This document shows positions 54,867 to 62,406 of a stretch of DNA of 64,000 bases, piece by piece. How positions within the stretch are numbered: the stretch's first letter is position 1; every line of letters begins with the position of its first letter. A program made the position numbers and the translations under genes. The notes beneath the pieces were generated by a model that was not told where the DNA came from, made no database searches, and was given only the letters and a program-made list of their open reading frames with translations. The DNA lies in assembly GCA_018139225.1 (NCBI GenBank), contig JAGSNX010000001.1, positions 558,001 to 622,000 on the forward strand, in the 5' to 3' direction. Source of the stretch: Microvirga sp. SRT01 (GTDB lineage: Bacteria > Pseudomonadota > Alphaproteobacteria > Sphingomonadales > Sphingomonadaceae).

Positions 54867-55958
54867 TCAACGGTGAGCATGTTGTCTCCATTTGGCTGAG
54901 AGCATCGCCTGCAGCATATCCACATAGCTCCAGCCATCAGCCCGAGCGGCTATGGCGGAGAGGCAGTCCTGATCGTCGCGACCGGGACGGCCTGGCCCGG
55001 TCATGTTGGGCTTCATGTTCAAGTCAAATAGCTTGAACGATCCATGGCGGTCGGCACGGCAGTCGATCCGGATTGCTGCGCGGGCGTCGACGAGCGCGCC
55101 TGCGGCGACACAGCTTTCCATCATGCTGACGATCGTCGGCTCGCGCAGTCGCTCCTCATCGATCGCCGCGCTGTTGGCGGTCACCAGAACATCGCCGTTG
55201 TAGGGGGCGACACCGTTGCGCTGATCGAACCGATGGACGGGTCGTAACGCCCAGTGGGATTGCACGTGCGATCCGTCCGGACGCGGAGAGGCAGGCGGCA
55301 TGACGGTTACGGTCATCTCGTCACCGTCGAGATATTCCTCGACCATCAGCATGTCGCCGAAAGTTGCGGCTTCGATCAACGCTGCTGCGGCACGACGCAG
55401 CTGGCCGATATTCGCGACAAGCGTAACACCCTGGCTGCCGCGACCACGCACCGGCTTTATCATCAGCGGGAAGTCCATGCCACGGGCAGCACACTCCTGC
55501 TCGACGTCTTTCAAAGCGCAGACGCGCTCTCGCGCCGTGCCAGACAGCAGGAACGATCGTGCCATTGGCAGACCCGCCTCTGCCAGCATCTGGTTGGTTT
55601 CGAATTTATCATCGTAGGCGTGCATGGCCGCTGGAAGCTGGCCAACGATGTCGACATCCTCAAGAACCGCCTCAAGAGGATGCCCGACGAACAACACCGT
55701 GTTAGCCCATAGCGTCGACGCGCCAGCATCGGTCGCTGCGCGGATGCCGTTGATGGTGTCGGGAAACACCCAATCGAGAGCCTTACGGACGTCAGGAAAC
55801 TGCTCCGGAGTAACGACGTTCACGCCCGCCATTCGCAGTGCATGCGCTATATCCGCGCCCCCATCCGAATAGCCGCCTGGCTTCGCCTCTTTGCGGAGCC
55901 CGTCGATCAGCGGTGGTAGCAGCGCCTGATGCAGAACGGCAACCGGTTCTGGAGTCAT
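54867..55958 (-). CDS. ATP-grasp ligase, D-alanine--D-alanine ligase-like
   Basis: 363 aa. ATP-grasp features: GMDFPLMIKPVRGRGSQGVT (nucleotide-binding lysine and glycine-rich loop), MLMVEEYLDGDEMTVTVMPP, and metal ligands in FKLFDLNMKPNMTGPGRPG. N-terminal part (GGYSDGGADIAHALRMAGVN) resembles Ddl-like enzymes. No mur/fts cluster is present, so it is probably not the housekeeping Ddl but a peptide- or amino-acid ligase of unknown product. Single gene. Confidence 0.8.
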   Translation of the reverse strand: MTPEPVAVLHQALLPPLIDGLRKEAKPGGYSDGGADIAHALRMAGVNVVTPEQFPDVRKALDWVFPDTINGIRAATDAGASTLWANTVLFVGHPLEAVLEDVDIVGQLPAAMHAYDDKFETNQMLAEAGLPMARSFLLSGTARERVCALKDVEQECAARGMDFPLMIKPVRGRGSQGVTLVANIGQLRRAAAALIEAATFGDMLMVEEYLDGDEMTVTVMPPASPRPDGSHVQSHWALRPVHRFDQRNGVAPYNGDVLVTANSAAIDEERLREPTIVSMMESCVAAGALVDARAAIRIDCRADRHGSFKLFDLNMKPNMTGPGRPGRDDQDCLSAIAARADGWSYVDMLQAMLSAKWRQHAHR

Positions 55959-56098
55959 GGACGGTCTCTTGTTCGAGAGTCGCTAGCGCACCGAGCGGCT
56001 TAGCGATAGCTTGCGGCAGCAGCAGAGCCTTCTGAAACTGCGCCTTGGACCGGATGCGATGGCGATAGGATGATCGCCGAAGCTCGACAAACTGCCCT

Positions 56099-56308
56099 CT
56101 AAGCGGGTGGAGCGCGAGCAATGATGGCCTGAGCTAGACGGAGGCGGGCCTTCCATGTCTTCACCGATGGATGGCCGGCAGCCAAACCGGCGAGCCGCCC
56201 TTCGATCTGAACCACTTCTCGCCGGGCTTCTTCAAGCTCGTCAGCGGTTGGGGCAGGCTGGATGTTGGCGCGTGCACGCGCGCCGGTGCGTCCGTTGCTC
56301 TTAGTCAT
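56099..56308 (-). CDS. Small basic helical protein of unknown function
   Basis: 69 aa from ATG 56308. Basic N-terminal tail (MTKSNGRTGARARANIQP) then two helices (TADELEEARREVVQIEGRLA; SVKTWKARLRLAQAIIARAP) that could form a hairpin coiled coil. No signal peptide. The longer frame upstream lacks a supported start. Confidence 0.5.
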   Translation of the reverse strand: MTKSNGRTGARARANIQPAPTADELEEARREVVQIEGRLAGLAAGHPSVKTWKARLRLAQAIIARAPPA

Positions 56309-56723
56309 GGCTTTGCGATGATCCCAGATGGATGATCCGGTCAAGAAAGGACGACTATGACGACGCTTGCGGGGGGCGTATGGCCGCTGAGACTCGACTG
56401 CGGACGTTCGCGCGGTGCGTCGCGTCGCCCGGAGCCAGCTATTCATTCCCGTTCGCTCGCCACGGCCATCGACATCAAGGCCATCGGCACGCCCCGTAAG
56501 GCAGCAGCGTCATCTGTTCGGCGCCAGCATTACCTGAGCCCCGCCCTAACAAAGCCGATCCCCGATGATCCCACCGATTCATCAACGGTTCGTGAATGCC
56601 GGCCGGCTAGTCGGTCTTGCGAGGGGGTAAGCGCCGAGTGGCGCCTGAACGGCGTGGTACCCGGTCAGAGTACTAGAGCGGTACCAGAAGGCCGTGGTTG
56701 GTACTTCCTCCTTAGGCGCTACC
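56309..56723. other. Intergenic stretch, no gene seen
   Basis: Contains short frames only. It should include the promoter of the membrane-bound LuxR-type gene to the right, but no clear -35/-10 pair stands out. Confidence 0.45.
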
Positions 56724-57830
56724 ATGGCGGGCATGAAGATAAACGAGATAGACGAAAGCATGCTGGCCGCGATCCTGCGCCTGACAACGGGTGAGCGGGA
56801 GTGCTTGAAGCGGTGTCTGGAGCATCAGACTGCCAAGGAGATGGCGTTAGATTTGGGCGTCTCTCCTCACGCTGTCGAAAAGCGTCTCAAGATGGCGCGT
56901 GCCAAACTGGGCATGTCGTCATCGCTTGAGGCGGCAAAGCTGGTGGCAGCAGCCGATGCGTCCAACCGCCTGGTACCCCAATCGTCCGCCCTTTCCGGAA
57001 CCAACGCGATCGTCGAGGGGGTTCACGCCGCGCACCCGCCGATCACGCGGGGCAAGCGGCGCCCCTCCATCTACGTAATTTCAGGAGCGATCTTTATGAT
57101 CTTAGTCGCGGCAGCCGCTCTCTTCGCCTGGCTCCAGCCCTCTGGCAATGGCGACCAACGGGCATTTCCGCCCACCGCTGCCGATGCGCCGGCATTAGCA
57201 GCAACCGCAGCGCAAATACCCGATACCGAAGCTGTGCTGCGGCAGCTGGTCGCCGGTCTCGCGAGCGGTTCGCCCGATTACAGAAGACTCTCGCCTAGGT
57301 TCGCTGAGGTCGTTCGCAGCGACCTTCCCATGACACACCCCATGTTCAAGGCCCTCGGCGAGCTAAAATCCGTGACGTTTCGCTCACGCGGCATGAAGAA
57401 CGATGACATCTACAACCTCGTCTTCACCAACGGCGAGGTTTTGATGTCGGTTGAGCTCGACGCCCAAGGCAGAATGGCGGGCGGCATACTGCAACCAGGC
57501 AACCGCACTCCTTCTTCGGCGACGCCATTACCTGGCACTGAGGCTGCAGTAAGGCGCCTTGTCGCTGGCCTGGCAAGCGGCTCCCCCGACTATGACAAGC
57601 TTGCGCCAAAATTCGGCGATATAGTCCGCAGAGATATGCCGATGTCACAGCCCATGTTCAAATCTATGGGCGAGTTGAAGTCGATCACTTATCGCGGGAA
57701 GGGCAGAATGGGAGACGATGTCTACAATCTGGTCTTTGCCAACGGTGAAATATCGATGTCCGCTGTGCTCGACGAGAATGGACGAATGGCCGGAGGGTTC
57801 ATTGCTCCGCCGAACACGCCTCTTCCATGA
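56724..57830 (+). CDS. Membrane-anchored LuxR-type regulator with two tandem outer repeats
   Basis: 368 aa. ATG 56724 chosen; 56733 is equally possible. Residues ~10-65 form a LuxR/sigma-region-4-like helix-turn-helix (LTTGERECLKRCLEHQTAKE, LGVSPHAVEKRLKMARAKLG). One transmembrane helix follows near 115-140 (VISGAIFMILVAAAALFAWL). Outside are two ~90-residue repeats, each with AVxRQLVAGLASGSPDY-type start, PMxxPMFKxxGELKSxT and DD(I/V)YNLVFxNGE, ending GRMAGG. The repeats would lie in the periplasm, so this looks like a one-component membrane-bound transcription regulator. Confidence 0.82.
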   Translation: MAGMKINEIDESMLAAILRLTTGERECLKRCLEHQTAKEMALDLGVSPHAVEKRLKMARAKLGMSSSLEAAKLVAAADASNRLVPQSSALSGTNAIVEGVHAAHPPITRGKRRPSIYVISGAIFMILVAAAALFAWLQPSGNGDQRAFPPTAADAPALAATAAQIPDTEAVLRQLVAGLASGSPDYRRLSPRFAEVVRSDLPMTHPMFKALGELKSVTFRSRGMKNDDIYNLVFTNGEVLMSVELDAQGRMAGGILQPGNRTPSSATPLPGTEAAVRRLVAGLASGSPDYDKLAPKFGDIVRRDMPMSQPMFKSMGELKSITYRGKGRMGDDVYNLVFANGEISMSAVLDENGRMAGGFIAPPNTPLP

Positions 57831-57941
57831 TCCTGCGACAGTAGCGAAGCGGAGAGCTTTCTCCATCATAAACAACCGCTCACCCGTTGGGAGTGAAGTC
57901 AGATATCACAACTGTCCCGGGGCTTAACGGGTCACCTGAGT

Positions 57942-57999
57942 AGGAAATTGCCAAGTGAGCCCTGCCCCGGCTTGGGCCGGGGTAATTGTCCAATTTCCT
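57942..57999. repeat. Nested inverted repeat
   Basis: Outer arms AGGAAATTG (57942-57950) and CAATTTCCT (57991-57999), inner arms CCCCGGC (57965-57971) and GCCGGGG (57976-57982). It lies between the LuxR-type gene and the convergent photolyase gene. No T tract, so it is more likely a repeat element or a structured RNA end than a standard terminator. Confidence 0.6.
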
Positions 58000-58109
58000 G
58001 TGAAGCGACGACCAAGAAGATGACATACAGCGCCACTGGTGGCTTGTGTGAGAACGGTCGTCCTTTCAGCCGACATTCCGTTGTCCCGAGAATGAGGCGG
58101 CGGTACGGC

Positions 58110-59588
58110 TCAGACGGTCGGCTCACCGGTAAGATATGGATCGACCGGCACCTCTGCCGGGATTGTCAGTCGCGTAACCGGCCTCGCCGCGGCGGTGGCG
58201 AGCCATTCATCGCCGCCTTCCCTGCGGCGGGTGGAGCCGTCGCCGCGGACAGCCACGCGCCCGTAGATCGGCCGCTCCCGATCCGATGGCGAGCCAGCAA
58301 AGATCGCCGAGATATTGCCGTAGGTCGACGGGTCGCGACCGTCGAGGCTCAGCCGGTCGTTGAGGTAGCACGCTGTGGCCCATGCCGCCTCGGGGCTGGG
58401 CGTCATCGCGATCAGGCGCTTGCACCAGTACATCCGCAGATTGTTGTGCATCCAGCCGTCGAGGAGGAACTGCTTCTGGCAGGCGTTCCAGGTCTGATCG
58501 CGCGTTTCGCCATGGACAAGCGCGTCCAGCGTCTCCAGCTCGGGTCGCGGATCGCCGGCGTGCCGGCCGAGCGTCTCGACCGCCCATCCTGCGATGCGGT
58601 CGTAGCGTTCCGGCGCGGCGAGCGCCCGCGCCTGGTAGTGGAACCACTCGCGCCAGCCGAGGAGCTCGTCGGCGAACTTGGCCTTGTGCTTGCTGCCAGC
58701 CTCGGCAGCCGTGACCGCGGCCATTATCTCGCGGGGGCCCAAGACGCCGAAGTGCAGATAGGGCGATAGGCCGCTCGCGCCGTCCGCCCGCGTGGCATCG
58801 TTGCGCGCCGACGCGTAGCCGGGCAGCACCTCCGTTACCAACCGCCGAAGCCGGGCTTCCGCCGCGGGTCGGCCAGCCGGGTGCATGTCGCTGACGGGCA
58901 AACTGTGATCGATCGCGAGAGCGGCCACCAGTGCGTCGAGATCGCACGTGTCCAACGCGTCTGGCGAGAAGGGCAGAGGGCCAGCGTAGGCGGACACGTC
59001 CGGCACCGCCTCATCCGCCTCCATCCAGTTGGCGCGCTCGGGCTCGTGACGGCGCAGGAAGCTTGAGCGGCCACGAATATCGTCGCTGAGTAGGGCCGGC
59101 GGCACCAGGCAGGCAGAGTTCACCGCATAGACCGGCACCGCGGTTCGCGCGGCGACCCGGTCGGACTGCCAGCGAGCAACGAAGGTCGGCTGATCCTCCA
59201 GCACGATCGCCGCCGCCTCGGCGCCGAGGCGGTGCACAAGGCCCTTCTCCCGATGCCCGGCCCGGTCGACATGATGGACGCAGGCGAAGCCGCGATCGCG
59301 GCACCCAGTACCAAGATCCCGGCTCGCTCCCAGGATGAAGTGATGCAGCCGGTCGGAGGCATACGGATAATCCTCGCGTACGCCGTGGTAGACCAGCACG
59401 GGCAGCGACAGCGCATTGCCGAGCCGGATGCTTGCGTCGATCACCGGATTGTCGCGGGCTCGCAACGCCTGCTGCAACCAGCACAGCACGAAGCGACCGC
59501 TCGCGTTCGGCACCCGATCATTCAACGCCTGCACGCGCGGTGCCCCCCGCCAATCGCTGAGGCCAACAGGCAGAGCGGCAGTCACCAT
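58110..59588 (-). CDS. Class II-like deoxyribodipyrimidine photolyase
   Basis: 492 aa from ATG 59588; the frame is open upstream to 60137, but that part overlaps the next gene and is arginine-rich shadow sequence. N-terminal Rossmann-like antenna domain (DNPVIDASIRLGNALSLPVL), C-terminal FAD domain with DELLGWREWFHYQARA, DGWMHNNLRMYWCKRLIAMT, ACYLNDRLSLDGRDPSTYGN, close to class II CPD photolyases. Uses light to split pyrimidine dimers. Downstream of the monooxygenase-TspO gene with a 97-base gap, so possibly co-transcribed. Confidence 0.9.
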   Translation of the reverse strand: MVTAALPVGLSDWRGAPRVQALNDRVPNASGRFVLCWLQQALRARDNPVIDASIRLGNALSLPVLVYHGVREDYPYASDRLHHFILGASRDLGTGCRDRGFACVHHVDRAGHREKGLVHRLGAEAAAIVLEDQPTFVARWQSDRVAARTAVPVYAVNSACLVPPALLSDDIRGRSSFLRRHEPERANWMEADEAVPDVSAYAGPLPFSPDALDTCDLDALVAALAIDHSLPVSDMHPAGRPAAEARLRRLVTEVLPGYASARNDATRADGASGLSPYLHFGVLGPREIMAAVTAAEAGSKHKAKFADELLGWREWFHYQARALAAPERYDRIAGWAVETLGRHAGDPRPELETLDALVHGETRDQTWNACQKQFLLDGWMHNNLRMYWCKRLIAMTPSPEAAWATACYLNDRLSLDGRDPSTYGNISAIFAGSPSDRERPIYGRVAVRGDGSTRRREGGDEWLATAAARPVTRLTIPAEVPVDPYLTGEPTV

Positions 59589-59685
59589 CCCGTGCTGCCT
59601 CGCCCGCGCTTGTCCAGCCGGCGCACCGGTTCGATCACGCGCCGGCAAAGCGGACGGTCGCCGCGGTGCCGGACCGTGACCCGTC

Positions 59686-61422
59686 TCATCGCCGCTCTCC
59701 CGGGTTGTCGCGCCAGATGCGTTCGGCCAGCAGCGTCGCGAAGCCAAGCCAGGCGACGAACGGGATCGCCGCGGCGGCAGCCGGACGGTCCACCTTGGCG
59801 GCCGTCGCGAGATAGGCTGCACTGCTGGCAACCATCGCCCCCGATGCCACCGCGCTGGCCCCCAGTCGCTTTTCGCGGAAGAACAACTGCGTCCAGCCGC
59901 CGACCATAGCGGTATTGAGCAGCCACAGGCCGACCGCAGCGTTGCGCGCCGTTCCGGATGGCTGACGAAGCAGGCGATACCCTCCAACCGCGAGGCCAGT
60001 CTCCAGCATCGGCCAAGCCGCGCCGAACACCGCATCGGGCGGGGTGTAGCCGGGTTTGTCCAAGCGGCGATACCAGCGGCGGATGCCGGGATGCGACGGA
60101 TCGGGTGCGTTGCGCCGGCCGACGATCGCGCTCGCACCGAGCACCACAGCGACGGCGCCGAGCGCCAGTAGTGGCGACAAGCCCGCCGCCGCTGGTGACC
60201 TCGGTGCGATCAGCGATCCTCCAGAGGTTGGCGTGTCATAGCGCGAGAGATCGACGTCCCTGGAGCGGCCACCGAACAACTTGCCGGCGACGCTGCGCAC
60301 AACCGGGCGGCTCGCCACGCGCAGCGCGCCGTGGAGCAACCCGATGCCGAGGCGGCTGTGAGGATTCGCCAGTCGCGGCGCAAGCCTGGGGACGCTCTGG
60401 GCATCCTCGACCATCGGGCGCATCGCCTGCTCGTAGGCCTTGAACGCCGCCCGCATGTCGGTGGAGCGGATGAGTTCCTGCGCCAGAACGTAGGCGCCGG
60501 TGACAGCCAGCGTCGTGCCGTAACCGGCGATCGGCGTCGCGCACCATGCCGCATCGCCGGTCAGCACCACCCGCCCTCCCGACCAGCGGGGCATCCTCAC
60601 CTGCCGGAGCACATCGAGGTAGAAGTCGTCGGTCGTCTCCAGCGCATCCAGAACGCGGTCGGTCTGCCAACCCGCATCGGCGAAGCGGGTGCGCAGCCAC
60701 GCCTTCTGCCGGTCGCCGTCCCAATCCTGCTCTCCGCCGGGCGGCTGCTGCACCGACAGCATGGCGCGCGCGGTGCCGTGCCGGTCGGGGCGAAGCGACA
60801 CACTGCGACCGCCAGGCGCATTGTACCAGCGCCACAGCCGATCGTCGTCCGCCTGCCTCGGAATGGTGAAGTAGGCGATCGTCAGGTTCATCCAGCGGGG
60901 CGCGTTCTCGCCCGGGAAGACCATTTCCCGCGATGTCGACCCCACGCCCTCGGCGACGATGACCACGTCGAATCGTTCGGTGGTCCCGCTCGCAAAGGTG
61001 ACCGTAGCGCCGTCATCGTCCTGCTCGACGCCGGCGATGCTGTCGCCGAAACGGTAGGTCGCGTGCTCGCCGGCCGGCTCGTAGAGCAGCCGGGCCAAAT
61101 CGCCGCGCAGGATCTCCATCTCCGCGGTCGGCCCATCGGCATCCGTATCGGCGGTCAGGAACTGCGCCGCCACACTGCCGTCCTCCTCGACCCAGGCGGT
61201 CCCCTCTTCGCCGGTGCCCTGCTCCAGCGCCGCCTGTTCCAGCCCCATGCGACGCAACACCTCGCGACCAACCCCGCGCACGTCGATGTTCTGGCCGCCG
61301 TCGCGGAACCCGGGCGTTCGTTCGACCACGGTGACGTCGAGGCCGGCGCGGCCCAACCACCAAGCGGCGGTGTTGCCGGCGACGCTCGCGCCGGTGATCA
61401 GGATGCGGTGGGACATTGGCAT
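59686..61422 (-). CDS. FAD-dependent monooxygenase fused to a TspO-like membrane domain
   Basis: 578 aa from ATG 61422 (GAGGAG upstream). Residues ~1-390 are a PHBH-type flavoprotein: ILITGASVAGNTAAWWLGRA (FAD GxGxxG-like), ERTPGFRDGGQNID, and the second FAD motif GGRVVLTGDAAWCATP. After a linker, residues ~455-578 have five hydrophobic helices with TspO/MBR features: RLDKPGYTPPDAVFGAAWPM, LLNTAMVGGWTQLFFREKRL, then AAIPFVAWLGFATLLAERIW. Fusion is continuous in one frame. Substrate unknown; TspO domains bind porphyrins or tetrapyrroles, suggesting membrane-bound oxidation or light/oxidative stress sensing. Confidence 0.85.
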   Translation of the reverse strand: MPMSHRILITGASVAGNTAAWWLGRAGLDVTVVERTPGFRDGGQNIDVRGVGREVLRRMGLEQAALEQGTGEEGTAWVEEDGSVAAQFLTADTDADGPTAEMEILRGDLARLLYEPAGEHATYRFGDSIAGVEQDDDGATVTFASGTTERFDVVIVAEGVGSTSREMVFPGENAPRWMNLTIAYFTIPRQADDDRLWRWYNAPGGRSVSLRPDRHGTARAMLSVQQPPGGEQDWDGDRQKAWLRTRFADAGWQTDRVLDALETTDDFYLDVLRQVRMPRWSGGRVVLTGDAAWCATPIAGYGTTLAVTGAYVLAQELIRSTDMRAAFKAYEQAMRPMVEDAQSVPRLAPRLANPHSRLGIGLLHGALRVASRPVVRSVAGKLFGGRSRDVDLSRYDTPTSGGSLIAPRSPAAAGLSPLLALGAVAVVLGASAIVGRRNAPDPSHPGIRRWYRRLDKPGYTPPDAVFGAAWPMLETGLAVGGYRLLRQPSGTARNAAVGLWLLNTAMVGGWTQLFFREKRLGASAVASGAMVASSAAYLATAAKVDRPAAAAAIPFVAWLGFATLLAERIWRDNPGERR

Positions 61423-61659
61423 GCTACTCCTCGGCTGCCCAACGAACGGAAGCAGATAAGTCGCCAGCCGAGTCAATTTCCGCCGGATCGTAAGCGGAAC
61501 ATGATGCGCGACACGTTCAAGACGACCGTGAGCCTGGTGCCGACGATTGCAGATTGAAGCGTTCGGCTGGCTGGACCCAGAAGCAGACGTTGGTGGCCGC
61601 TCCGCGCGATACGCCCAGCAGTCATTGGTTCAGCTCGGATTAGCCTGAGCAGCTGACCT

Positions 61660-62406
61660 ATGTTGCCAGACCGGGGCTACGGCATTGCGGTTAAGCTTCA
61701 CCTTCGCCACGCATACCGCGTGACTGGTCACCCGATCCTTCTCGACGTTCAGGCGCTCGGCAAGTCGGTACCGGGGCCCCGGCGATTGTTCCGGTCGCTC
61801 GATCTTCAGGTCCGTGCGGGCGAACTGGTAGCGATCATCGGCGAGTCGGGCGTGGGCAAGTCGACGCTGCTCAATATCCTTGCCGGGCTCGACGACGCCG
61901 ATGACGGCCAGGTCGCGATCGACGGCACGATACTCGGTTCGCTTGACGAGGCTGCGCGGACGCGCCTGCGACGCGAGCGCATCGGCTTCGTGTTCCAGGC
62001 CTTTCACATCCTCCCCTATCTCACGCTGCGTCAGAACGTCGCGCTACCACTCGCGCTGATATCGCCGGACGCCGACGCGGCGGAAACGCGTGCGACGGCG
62101 ATGTTGACGGCAGTCGGCCTCGGCGATCGCGGCGACGGCTACGCGCGCGACCTCTCGGGCGGGGAGCTCCAGCGGGTCGCCATCGCCCGCGCGCTAGTGC
62201 ATCGACCGTCGCTGATCCTGGCAGACGAGCCAACCGGCAATCTCGATCCCGACACCGCGTCGCGCGTACTGGCGCTGTTCGCCAATGCCGTCCGCGACAA
62301 CGGCGCGGCCGGCGTGATGGTCACGCACTCGGATGCGAGCGCGGCGATCGCCGACCGGGTGCTGACGCTCGGCGCGGACGGGCTGGTGGAGCGTCGTGGC
62401 CGCTGA
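61660..62406 (+). CDS. ABC transporter ATP-binding protein (LolD/MacB type)
   Basis: Walker A GESGVGKSTLLNILAG, Q-loop FQAFHILPYL, ABC signature LSGGELQRVAIARA, Walker B LILADEPTGNLD, H-loop MVTHSD: all present. 248 aa if started at ATG 61660; a GTG at 61720 removes a non-conserved N-terminal tail and may be the true start, though neither has a good ribosome site. Works with the FtsX-like permease encoded next (11-base overlap). Confidence 0.92.
   Translation: MLPDRGYGIAVKLHLRHAYRVTGHPILLDVQALGKSVPGPRRLFRSLDLQVRAGELVAIIGESGVGKSTLLNILAGLDDADDGQVAIDGTILGSLDEAARTRLRRERIGFVFQAFHILPYLTLRQNVALPLALISPDADAAETRATAMLTAVGLGDRGDGYARDLSGGELQRVAIARALVHRPSLILADEPTGNLDPDTASRVLALFANAVRDNGAAGVMVTHSDASAAIADRVLTLGADGLVERRGR

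Noticed and set aside
58110-60137. 675-residue photolyase with long N-terminal extension
   Set aside because: The first 183 residues overlap the monooxygenase-TspO gene and read as arginine-rich shadow; ATG 59588 fits the family length.
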